Shown here piece by piece: positions 55,105 to 64,000 of a stretch of DNA of 64,000 bases (within the stretch, counting starts at the first letter, position 1; every line of letters begins with the position of its first letter). This stretch comes from Ornithinimicrobium humiphilum (GTDB lineage: Bacteria; Actinomycetota; Actinomycetes; Actinomycetales; Dermatophilaceae), in assembly GCF_006716885.1 (NCBI RefSeq), contig NZ_VFPU01000001.1:1922001-1986000 (forward strand). Reading direction: 5' to 3'. Position numbers and translations under genes: made by a program. The notes below the pieces were generated by a model. It was not told where the DNA came from. It searched no databases and saw only the letters and a list, made by a program, of their open reading frames with translations.

Positions 55105-56039
55105 GCGGCTCCGTCCTGGCGTCCCGTCGACCGGGCGGGGCGCACCCCGTCGTGCTCGTCCTGCTCGCCGTGGGATCGGTGCAGCTCGGCGGTGCCCTCG
55201 CGGCGACCCTCCTGCCGCTGGTCGGCGTGTTCGGCTCCGTGGCGCTGCGCCTGGGGCTGGCCGCGCTGATCCTCGTGGCGGTCGTGCGGCCGCGGGTCCG
55301 GGGCCGCAGCCGCTCCGACTGGGCCGTGGTGCTGCTCTTCGCGCTGGCCCTCACCGCGATGAACCTGACGTTCTACGGCAGCCTGACCCGGCTCCCCATC
55401 GGGGTCGCGGTGACGATCGAGTTCCTCGGCCCCCTGGCCCTGGCGGCCGTCCTGTCCCGACGAGCGCGTGACCTGGGCGCCGTCGCCGCTGCGCTCGTGG
55501 GCGTGGTGCTCATCTCGGAGGCGCTGACCACCCCCTGGGCCGAGCTCGACCTGGTGGGCATCCTGCTGGCCCTGGCCGCGGGCGCGTGCTGGTCGGCCTA
55601 CATCGTCCTCAGCCGGCACACCGGGGCGCGCTTCGCCGGCCTGGACGGCATCGCGCTGTGCATGATCATCGGGGCGGTCCTGACCCTGCCCGTGGGCCTG
55701 GTCACCGCGGGCTCGGCGCTCTGGACCACGGAGGCCCTGGCCCGGGGTCTGGGCATCGCCCTGCTCTCCTCGGCCATCCCCTACAGCCTGGAGCTCATGG
55801 CGCTCCGGAGCCTGTCGGCCGGCACCTTCGGCGTGATGCTCAGCCTGGAGCCCGCCGCAGCCGCGCTGGCCGGCCTGCTCGTGCTCGGTCAGGTGCTCTC
55901 GTGGGTCCAGGTCGGGGGTATGGCGTTGGTCGTCGTCGCGAGCGTGCTGGTCCTCGGGCGGCCCACCAGCCGCGGGGGCGGCACCCCCAACGCCGACCCC
56001 GGCGACGGCGGGCACCTCGACAGCGCGTCGGCCGGCTGA
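55101..56039 (+). CDS. EamA/RhtA-type exporter
   Basis: A 312-residue drug/metabolite transporter family protein with ten hydrophobic segments in two EamA repeats, closest in style to RhtA, the threonine/homoserine exporter. Examples are VLLAVGSVQLGGALAATL, IGVAVTIEFLGPLALAAVLS (typical RhtA), LLALAAGACWSAYIVLS and FGVMLSLEPAAAALAGLLVLGQ. A Gly-rich acidic tail follows the last helix. It starts with GTG overlapping the MBL-fold stop (GTGA). Substrate is inferred from family. Confidence 0.85.
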   Translation: MSGSVLASRRPGGAHPVVLVLLAVGSVQLGGALAATLLPLVGVFGSVALRLGLAALILVAVVRPRVRGRSRSDWAVVLLFALALTAMNLTFYGSLTRLPIGVAVTIEFLGPLALAAVLSRRARDLGAVAAALVGVVLISEALTTPWAELDLVGILLALAAGACWSAYIVLSRHTGARFAGLDGIALCMIIGAVLTLPVGLVTAGSALWTTEALARGLGIALLSSAIPYSLELMALRSLSAGTFGVMLSLEPAAAALAGLLVLGQVLSWVQVGGMALVVVASVLVLGRPTSRGGGTPNADPGDGGHLDSASAG

Positions 56040-56081
56040 GACCTCCCCGCCGGTCCGGGCGGCCGCCCCGGGTGTCGGTCC

Positions 56082-57098
56082 TCAGTCCTGCGGCTCGCCC
56101 CGCCGGGCGGCGGCGCGGCGCTTGCCTCGGGTCCGCGCCAGGCTGGCGATGGCGGTGACGCCGAGGATGACCAGGATGGCGCCGAGCGAGAACCAGATCG
56201 GAATGTCCCAGACCGGGACGTGCTCGCCGCCGTTGATGAACGGCAGCTCGTTCTCGTGCAGGGCGTGGAGGATGAGCTTGACCCCGATGAAGGCGAGCAG
56301 CACGGCCAGGCCGAGGCCCAGGTAGACGAGGCGCTTGAGCAGGTCGCCGAGCAGGAAGTAGAGCTGGCGCAGACCCATGAGCGCGAAGACGTTGGCCATC
56401 AGCACCAGGTAGGGCTCCTGGGTCAGGCCGAAGATCGCGGGGATGGAGTCGAGCGCGAAGAGCAGGTCGGTGGTGCCCAGCGCGATGACGACGATGGCCA
56501 TCGGGGTGAGCACCCGCTTGCCGTTCTCGAGCGCCCGCAACCTGGTGCCGTGGTCCCACGACTGGGTGACGGGGAAGCGCTTCTCGATCGCCCGGAGCAG
56601 GGCGTTCTCCTGGAAGTCCTCGTCGTCCTCCTCGCCGTGGCCGATGTTCTCCTTGGCCAGCTTCACCGCGGTGTAGATGAGGAAGGCACCGAAGATGTAG
56701 AAGATCCACGACCACTGGTTGATGGCCGCCGCGCCGACGAGGATGAAGATGCCACGCATGACGAGCGCCATGACGATCCCCACCATCAGCGCGAACTGCT
56801 GGTACTTCCTCGGCACGCCGAACTTGGCCATGATGATGAGGAAGATGAAGAGGTTGTCGATCGACAGCGAGTACTCCGTCAACCAGCCCGCGAAGAACTC
56901 ACCGGCGTGCTGCCCTCCGCTGAAGACCCAGACGCCCAGGCCGAAGAGGACGGCCGCCGCGATGTAGACGCCGAGCGCGATGCTGACCTCCCGCCGCGAC
57001 GGCTCGTGCGGGCGCCGCCCGAGGACGAGGAGGTCGAACGCGAAGACCACGACGACGACGACGAGGGTGACGATCCACACCCACGAGGGGATGCTCAT
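56082..57098 (-). CDS. TerC family integral membrane protein (probable metal exporter)
   Basis: A 338-residue membrane protein with eight or nine helices. The family's acidic helix motifs are present: EYSLSIDNLFIFLIIMAKF and TTDLLFALDSIPAIFG. TerC proteins were named for tellurite resistance, but several act as manganese exporters, which the riboswitch upstream supports here. A cytoplasmic acidic loop (GEEDDEDFQENALLRAIEKRFP) separates the two halves and the C-terminus is basic. ATG 57098 is chosen; the in-frame upstream stretch corresponds to the riboswitch leader. It converges with the EamA gene. Confidence 0.9.
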   Translation of the reverse strand: MSIPSWVWIVTLVVVVVVFAFDLLVLGRRPHEPSRREVSIALGVYIAAAVLFGLGVWVFSGGQHAGEFFAGWLTEYSLSIDNLFIFLIIMAKFGVPRKYQQFALMVGIVMALVMRGIFILVGAAAINQWSWIFYIFGAFLIYTAVKLAKENIGHGEEDDEDFQENALLRAIEKRFPVTQSWDHGTRLRALENGKRVLTPMAIVVIALGTTDLLFALDSIPAIFGLTQEPYLVLMANVFALMGLRQLYFLLGDLLKRLVYLGLGLAVLLAFIGVKLILHALHENELPFINGGEHVPVWDIPIWFSLGAILVILGVTAIASLARTRGKRRAAARRGEPQD

Positions 57099-57125
57099 GC
57101 AGGGCACCTTCCGGTCAGGGGACGA

Positions 57126-57244
57126 CCGGAGGTCTCTCCCACACCGCGGGCCCCGGAGGGTCCTGGTCGGTGCCGGCTCCCCGGGCACGGCGGCTGGGGC
57201 CGTGCCGTCCTGACGAGGTGGCCGCCGGGGATACTCCCCTCCGA
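57126..57244 (-). promoter_or_regulatory. yybP-ykoY-like (manganese) riboswitch in the terC leader
   Basis: On the minus strand the leader holds both diagnostic internal-loop strings, GGGGAGTA just after the 5' P1 strand and GGGAGAGACC just before the 3' P1 strand. CGGAGG (57243-57238) pairs with CCTCCG (57132-57127) to close P1. Between them are GC-rich arms, including GGCACGG/CCGTGCC. This class senses Mn2+ and commonly precedes TerC/MntP-type exporters. The aptamer ends about 30 bases before the terC ATG, so control could be at translation. Called by eye, not with a covariance model. Confidence 0.7.
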
Positions 57245-57310
57245 TGGACGCGTGTCATTCTCGCACAGGAGGACTTCCGCGGCGCCCGGCCACGGATCGG
57301 CGGCGCGTCC

Positions 57311-59416
<2,106 letters not shown>

Positions 59417-59422
59417 ACGTTC

Positions 59423-59428
59423 ACGCTA
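59423..59428 (-). promoter_or_regulatory. Leaderless -10 element of uvrB
   Basis: TAGCGT then six bases (GAACGT) and the uvrB ATG on the minus strand. No LexA/SOS box (GAAC-N4-GTTC) was seen in the short gap to pepN. Confidence 0.5.
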
Positions 59429-59490
59429 ACGCCTGGCACCGACAGACCCTTCCCGTCCGCGCTGCCCCGCCCGGGCCGGCCGGTCCTCGC

Positions 59491-61929
59491 TCAGCCGGCC
59501 GTCCCGTCCGCCTGCCGCTGGTCGTGCAGGACGTCGGCCCAGGTGCGCGCCAGGACGGGCGGCAGGTCGCCGGCGTCGAGGACCGCCTCGAGGGCCGCCA
59601 GGTGCTCCGCGCGCCAGCGGAACCCGGGGGTGGCCCGCCCGACGACGAGGCCGAGGGCCTGGCCGCGACGCGCGACGGCCGGGGCCTGCTCCAGGAACGT
59701 CGGGACCAACGGGTCGACGAGGTCACGCTGCTCGGCCGACCAGAGCCCGCGCGCCAGCGCGACGATCTCGCGGTTGGAGGTGCCCTCGGCGACGAGCCGG
59801 TCGAGCGCGTCCGCCTTGGCCGCGACGTCCGGCACCGCGGCTGCGGCCGACAGGGCGGCGAGGCGGGCGCTGCTGGAGGAGTCGGCGGCGAGCTCGGTCT
59901 CGACGAGCGGGGCGGTGTCCTCCCCGAGCGTCGAGAGGCGCACCAGGGCGTCCCAGCGCTGCGTCGGGGTCAGCGCGCCGCGTGGGCCGCCCTCCCGGAG
60001 CCAGGCCCGCAGCAGCCCGGGGTCGGTCGTGCTCGAGACGACGACGGAGACGGCCGTCTGGACCACGGGATCCGGGGTGTCGGCCCGGTGGAGGAGGTGG
60101 AGGGCGACCTGGCTGAGCCGCTCGAGCAGGACGGGCACCTCGGCCGGGAGCGCGCGCCCCCTCACGAGGCCGGCGGACCGGGTGAGGACGTGCTCGAGCA
60201 CGACGGTGGCCCGCTCCCCCGGCAGGTGCTGCTCGACGAGCGCGACCAGCTCGTCGGCGGGGAGCAGGGCGCGGGCCGCCTCGTCGAGGAGGGTCGCCCA
60301 CAGCAGGATGCGGGGGTGCTCGTCGGGGACGGCCCGCAGCAGGTCGGCGACCGCCGTCCGGGACCGCTCGTCGAGGTCCACGCGGGCGAAGGTGTCACCT
60401 GTGCTGTTCGGCACCACGAGCTCGGCGTCCGGGAGCGGGACGTCGGCGTCCGCGAGGTCGACGACCTCCTCCCAGGCCCGGTCCAGCCCGTCGGAGCCGG
60501 ACCGGTCGTAGCCCGTGACCCGGACGCGGTGGGGCCGGCTGCCCTCGCGGCGCAGCACGGTGCCACCGTCGGGGCCCTCGCAGCGCACGACCCGGAGCGT
60601 GTCGTGGCCGGTGGTGCGCAGCCATGCCTCGGCCCAGCCGGTGACGTCGCGGTCGGTCTCCTCCTGGAGGGCGCCGACGAGGTCCTCCAGCGTCGCGGTC
60701 CCGAAGCGGTGGCGCGAGAGGTGACGGTCGACGCCGCGGAAGAAGGTCTCCTCCCCCAGCCAGAAGGCCAGTTGGCGCAGGCACGAGTTGCCCTTGGCGT
60801 AGGAGATGGGGTCGAAGTTCTTGAACGCCGCGTCCACGTCCGGCACGTCCTCCGGCAGCGGGGCGACCGGGTGCGAGGTGGGACGGGCGTCGGCCGCGTA
60901 GCCGCCGGCCTTGCGGGAGATGTCGAACTCCGCCAGCGCGTTCTCCCCCGGCAGCGCGACACCGCCGACCAGGAAGCCCATGTAGTCGGCGAAGGACTCG
61001 TTGAGCCAGGTGTCCTCCCACCAGCGGAAGGTCACGAGATCGCCGAACCACATGTGGGCCATCTCGTGCGCGATCGTCATCGCGCGACGGCGGGCCAGGG
61101 CGGGGTCGGTCACCCCGGGCGGCAGCAGCTCGTCACGGAAGGTCACCACGCCCGGCGTCTCCATGGCACCCCAGTTGTGCCCCGGGACGAAGACCTGGTC
61201 GTAGTCGGAGAAGGCGTAGGGCTCGGTGAAGCGCTCCGCGTAGTAGGCGAAGGCGGCCTCGGTGACCAGCCGCAGCTGCGGCAGGTCACGGTCGAGGTCG
61301 GCCGCGAGCGAGGCGCGGCAGTGCCAGCCGAACCGCTGGCCCCCCGACTCCCAGGTGCGGGAGGCGAACGGGCCGACGCAGACCGCGACGAGGTAGGTCG
61401 CGACGGGCGGCGTGGCCGGGAAGCTCCAGGTGCCCTCGGCGTCCGGCTCGTCGCACCGGCCGTTGGAGATCACGACCGCGCCCTCGGGAGCGGCCACGGT
61501 CAGGGTGAAGGGCGCCTTGAGGTCGGGCTGGTCGAAGCAGGCGAAGACCCGCCGTGCGACGTCCATGCCGCCGTAGCAGCCGAGGTAGACCGCGCCGTCC
61601 GCCGGATCGACGAAGCGGTTCATGCCGTCGCCGTCGGTGACGTAGGGCAGGCGGGCCTCGACGACGGCGAGGTTGTCGGCCTCGAGGCCCGGGAGCGCGA
61701 CGCGGTCCCCCGCGTGCACCTCCTCCGGCAGCTGGCGGCCGTTGAGCTCCACGCGCACCTCGGAGGCGTGCTGGAGGTCGAGGAAGGTCCCGCTCCCGGG
61801 CTCCGCCGCGAAGCGGACCGTGCTCCGGGCGAGGAAGGTGTCCTCCTCCCTCAGGTCGAGGAAGAGGTCGTAGGACACGTCGCGCACGATGCGCGCGCGG
61901 CCTCGGGCGTCGTCGAGGGTGAGGGCCAT
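59491..61929 (-). CDS. pepN: Aminopeptidase N (M1 family)
   Basis: A cytoplasmic zinc aminopeptidase that trims peptides from the N-terminus. The 812-residue protein has the exopeptidase motif NWGAMETPG, zinc ligands His288 and His292 with catalytic Glu289 (HEMAHMWFGD), Glu311 in LNESFADYMG at the exact 18-residue spacing, and a C-terminal helical ERAP1-like domain from about residue 520. The ATG at 61929 (MALTLDDARGRARIV) is the usual start for actinobacterial PepN. It lies between the rpsA terminator and uvrB on the same strand. Confidence 0.95.
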   Translation of the reverse strand: MALTLDDARGRARIVRDVSYDLFLDLREEDTFLARSTVRFAAEPGSGTFLDLQHASEVRVELNGRQLPEEVHAGDRVALPGLEADNLAVVEARLPYVTDGDGMNRFVDPADGAVYLGCYGGMDVARRVFACFDQPDLKAPFTLTVAAPEGAVVISNGRCDEPDAEGTWSFPATPPVATYLVAVCVGPFASRTWESGGQRFGWHCRASLAADLDRDLPQLRLVTEAAFAYYAERFTEPYAFSDYDQVFVPGHNWGAMETPGVVTFRDELLPPGVTDPALARRRAMTIAHEMAHMWFGDLVTFRWWEDTWLNESFADYMGFLVGGVALPGENALAEFDISRKAGGYAADARPTSHPVAPLPEDVPDVDAAFKNFDPISYAKGNSCLRQLAFWLGEETFFRGVDRHLSRHRFGTATLEDLVGALQEETDRDVTGWAEAWLRTTGHDTLRVVRCEGPDGGTVLRREGSRPHRVRVTGYDRSGSDGLDRAWEEVVDLADADVPLPDAELVVPNSTGDTFARVDLDERSRTAVADLLRAVPDEHPRILLWATLLDEAARALLPADELVALVEQHLPGERATVVLEHVLTRSAGLVRGRALPAEVPVLLERLSQVALHLLHRADTPDPVVQTAVSVVVSSTTDPGLLRAWLREGGPRGALTPTQRWDALVRLSTLGEDTAPLVETELAADSSSSARLAALSAAAAVPDVAAKADALDRLVAEGTSNREIVALARGLWSAEQRDLVDPLVPTFLEQAPAVARRGQALGLVVGRATPGFRWRAEHLAALEAVLDAGDLPPVLARTWADVLHDQRQADGTAG

Positions 61930-61982
61930 CCGGGCACCGTACCCCGACCGGCCGGCGCCGCTGCATACCCCTGGAGACGCGA

Positions 61983-62014
61983 GGAGCCCGACCCCGCGGA
62001 CGGGGTCGGGCTCC
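61983..62014 (-). terminator. Terminator of rpsA
   Basis: A perfect 14-bp stem (GGAGCCCGACCCCG and complement) with a four-base loop lies 34 bases after the rpsA stop. It separates rpsA from pepN. Confidence 0.8.
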
Positions 62015-62048
62015 AGGTGCGGCCGGACGCGCGAGGCGCCCGGGTGCG

Positions 62049-63503
62049 TCAGTTGCCGGTCAGCTTCTCACGCAGCGCGGCCAGCGCCTCGTCGGAAGCC
62101 AGGGTGCCGGCGGCCTCGTCGTCCGACTCCGAGGAGTAGGACGCGGCGGCCGGGGCGACCTCGACGCCGGCCTCGGCGTCGGCGGTGGCAGCAGCCTCGA
62201 CCTGGGCCTTGTGGGCCTCCCAGCGGGCGTGGGCGTCGGCGTACTCCTTCTCCCACTTCTCGCGCTGGGCCTCGTAGCCCTCGAGCCACTCGTTGGTCTC
62301 GGGGTCGAAGCCCTCGGGGTACTTGTAGTTGCCCTGCTCGTCGTACTCCGCGGCCATGCCGTAGAGGGTCGGGTCGAACTCGGCCGCGACGGCCTCGTTG
62401 GCCTGCTTGAGGGACAGCGAGATGCGGCGACGCTCCAGGTCGATGTCGATGACCTTGACGAAGACCTCGGCACCGACGGTGACGATCTGCTCCGGCAGCT
62501 CCACGTGGCGCTCGGCCAGCTCGGAGATGTGGACCAGGCCCTCGATGCCGTCCTCGACGCGCACGAACGCACCGAACGGGACGAGCTTGGTGACCTTGCC
62601 GGGCACGACCTGGCCGATGGCGTGGGTGCGCGCGAAGGTCTGCCACGGGTCCTCGAGGGTGGCCTTCAGCGACAGCGAGACGCGCTCGCGGTCCATGTCG
62701 ACGTCGAGCACCTCGACGGTGACCTCGTCGCCCACCTCGACGACCTCGCCCGGGTGGTCGATGTGCTTCCAGGACAGCTCGGAGACGTGGACCAGACCGT
62801 CCACGCCGCCACCCAGGTCGACGAACGCACCGAAGTTGACGATGCTGCTGACCACACCGGAGCGGACCTGGCCCTTCTGCAGCTCCTTGAGGAAGGTCGT
62901 GCGGACCTCGGACTGGGTCTGCTCGAGCCAGGCGCGGCGGGACAGGACCACGTTGTTGCGGTTCTTGTCCAGCTCGATGATCTTGGCCTCGATCTGCTTG
63001 CCGACGTAGGGCTGCAGGTCGCGGACGCGGCGCATCTCGACGAGGGACGCGGGCAGGAAGCCGCGCAGGCCGATGTCGAGGATGAGGCCACCCTTGACGA
63101 CCTCGATGACGGTGCCGGTGACGACGCCATCCTCCTCCTTGATGCGCTCGATGGAGCCCCAGGCACGCTCGTACTGCGCACGCTTCTTGGACAGGATCAG
63201 GCGGCCTTCCTTGTCCTCCTTCTGGAGGACCAGGGCCTCGACCTCGTCGCCGACCGAGACGACCTCGGACGGGTCGACGTCGTGCTTGATGGCCAGCTCG
63301 CGCGAGGGGATGACACCCTCGGTCTTGTAGCCGATGTCGAGCAGGACCTCGTCGCGGTCGACCTTGACGATGACCCCCTCGACGATGTCGCCGTCGTTGA
63401 AGTTCTTGATCGTCGCGTCGATCGCAGCGAGCAGCTCCTCCTCAGACCCGATGTCGTTGACAGCGATCTGGGAGATGGCCTTGTCGGCCGTGGTGGCAGT
63501 CAT
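62049..63503 (-). CDS. rpsA: 30S ribosomal protein S1
   Basis: It binds mRNA on the small subunit and aids initiation. The 484-residue protein has four S1 domains, the actinobacterial form: starts at GDIVEGVIVKVDRDEVLLDIGYKTEGVI-like, GVVTGTVIEVVKGGLILDIG, GQVRSGVVSSIVNFGAFVDLG and GQVVPGKVTKLVPFGAFVRVE. The acidic Ala/Glu-rich C-terminal tail replaces the fifth and sixth E. coli domains. The ATG at 63503 (MTATTADKA) gives the family start. It has its own promoter 150 bases upstream and terminator. Confidence 0.97.
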   Translation of the reverse strand: MTATTADKAISQIAVNDIGSEEELLAAIDATIKNFNDGDIVEGVIVKVDRDEVLLDIGYKTEGVIPSRELAIKHDVDPSEVVSVGDEVEALVLQKEDKEGRLILSKKRAQYERAWGSIERIKEEDGVVTGTVIEVVKGGLILDIGLRGFLPASLVEMRRVRDLQPYVGKQIEAKIIELDKNRNNVVLSRRAWLEQTQSEVRTTFLKELQKGQVRSGVVSSIVNFGAFVDLGGGVDGLVHVSELSWKHIDHPGEVVEVGDEVTVEVLDVDMDRERVSLSLKATLEDPWQTFARTHAIGQVVPGKVTKLVPFGAFVRVEDGIEGLVHISELAERHVELPEQIVTVGAEVFVKVIDIDLERRRISLSLKQANEAVAAEFDPTLYGMAAEYDEQGNYKYPEGFDPETNEWLEGYEAQREKWEKEYADAHARWEAHKAQVEAAATADAEAGVEVAPAAASYSSESDDEAAGTLASDEALAALREKLTGN

Positions 63504-63641
63504 GTAGTAGGGACTCCGATTGTGGACATGATGAAGATGGACGATGGTGCAGCGGGAGCCGCGCACGAGACGTCCCCGAGGTCGTCCGGATGTCCGGGCG
63601 GTGACCGTAGGCACGCGTGAGCGCACGCGACGCGCCTTACC

Positions 63642-63670
63642 ACCCTATCGAGGCAGGTCCCCCGGGTCAA
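63642..63670 (-). promoter_or_regulatory. Principal-sigma-type promoter of rpsA
   Basis: TTGACC (63670-63665), a 17-base spacer, and TAGGGT (63647-63642) form the best -35/-10 pair in the window. Transcription should start near 63635, leaving a leader of about 130 bases before rpsA. Confidence 0.75.
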
Positions 63671-63694
63671 AGCCGCCCCTGCGAGACTGACGGG

Positions 63695-64000
63695 ATGAGC
63701 CTGCTGCCCACCCCTCCCCCGTCGCCCGACCGGGTCAGCCGCCGCCCCGTGGGCCACGGGGACTCGGTGCGCGCCGGCCGCTCCTGGTGGGACGCTGAGG
63801 CCGACGACTACTACGACGAGCACGGCGGCTTCCTCGGCGACGACGCGCTCGTCTGGGGGCCGGAGGGCTGGACCGAGGACGACCTGCACGTGCTGGGCGA
63901 CCTGCGCGGCCTCGACGTCCTCGAGGTCGGCGCCGGCGCGGCCCAGGGCGGCCGGTGGTGCGCGGGCCAGGGCGCGCGCGTCGTGGCCACCGACCTCTCG
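63695..64000 (+). CDS. Class I SAM-dependent methyltransferase (5' part, runs off the window)
   Basis: 102 codons are visible. The segment RSWWDAEADDYYDEHGGFLGDD precedes motif I, VLEVGAGAAQGGRWCAGQG, then ARVVATDLS, the acidic end of beta-strand 2 that binds the SAM ribose. This is a Rossmann methyltransferase start; the substrate cannot be told. Its ATG is divergent from rpsA, 191 bases away, with a weak -10 (GAGACT) six bases upstream. Similar genes beside rpsA are common in actinobacteria. Confidence 0.8.
   Translation, partial: MSLLPTPPPSPDRVSRRPVGHGDSVRAGRSWWDAEADDYYDEHGGFLGDDALVWGPEGWTEDDLHVLGDLRGLDVLEVGAGAAQGGRWCAGQGARVVATDLS

Noticed and set aside
56056..56075. Terminator between the EamA gene and terC
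   Set aside because: Only a 12-base self-complementary run without a loop (GGGCGGCCGCCC) is present; too weak to call.
56082..57098. Tellurite resistance determinant
   Set aside because: The name TerC is historical; no other ter genes are present and the leader suggests manganese control.
59417..59490. SOS (LexA) box before uvrB
   Set aside because: No GAAC-N4-GTTC or close match was found in the gap; the promoter looks constitutive and leaderless.

Overview
The window is GC-rich chromosomal DNA of an actinobacterium. Markers that point there are rbpA, whiA, opcA, a DUF3099 protein, acVLRF1, a SUF operon led by sufR, and many leaderless genes with a TANNNT -10 six or seven bases before the start codon. 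Gene order and protein character suggest Micrococcales, possibly the Intrasporangiaceae/Ornithinimicrobiaceae group; that placement is inference. Nearly all of it is core metabolism and maintenance. I see no tRNA, rRNA, CRISPR array, insertion sequence, prophage or attachment site, and no gene-free stretch longer than about 210 bases.

Layout. 1-12 kb: a truncated short-chain fatty acid transporter (AtoE type), a cupin lipoprotein, a DoxX-like membrane protein, fabI and fabG (fatty acid synthesis), divergent DUF3099 / small Cys-rich protein / SURF1, an atypical SDR, an NhaA antiporter fused to a DsbA-like domain, an ABC exporter and an ABC-F ATPase. 12-15 kb: a zinc metallopeptidase, a dicarboxylate/amino acid symporter and the release-factor-like acVLRF1. 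15-22 kb: the Fe-S assembly operon sufR-sufB-sufD-Rieske ferredoxin-sufC-sufS-sufU-sufT on the minus strand. Most of its junctions overlap by 1 or 4 bases, and a palindromic operator candidate precedes sufR. 22-25.6 kb: a two-gene ABC transporter, then ctaA and ctaB for heme A, which work with SURF1 in cytochrome oxidase assembly.

25.8-34.2 kb: tkt-tal-pgi-zwf and one reading frame that joins opcA to pgl, together covering the oxidative and non-oxidative pentose phosphate branches, with tal-pgi-zwf-opcA linked by GTGA/ATGA overlaps. 34.3-43.4 kb on the minus strand: rbpA, secG, the glycolytic set gap-pgk-tpiA, and whiA-yvcK-rapZ-uvrC. 43.4-53 kb: a Rieske lipoprotein, uvrA and, divergently, gltB-gltD (glutamate synthase), closed by two strong hairpins. 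53-57 kb: a flavin monooxygenase with an internal deletion and frameshift, an MBL-fold hydrolase, an EamA exporter, and terC behind a yybP-ykoY-like (manganese) riboswitch. 57-64 kb: uvrB, pepN, rpsA with a clear promoter and terminator, and the start of a methyltransferase. All three uvrABC genes lie within about 18 kb.

No large unknown system is visible. The items most worth a second look are the OpcA-Pgl fusion, a nearly symmetric divergent promoter between fabG and the DUF3099 gene, a frame-independent recurrent word GGTATGNCG, the broken monooxygenase, the sufR operator, and the riboswitch upstream of terC.
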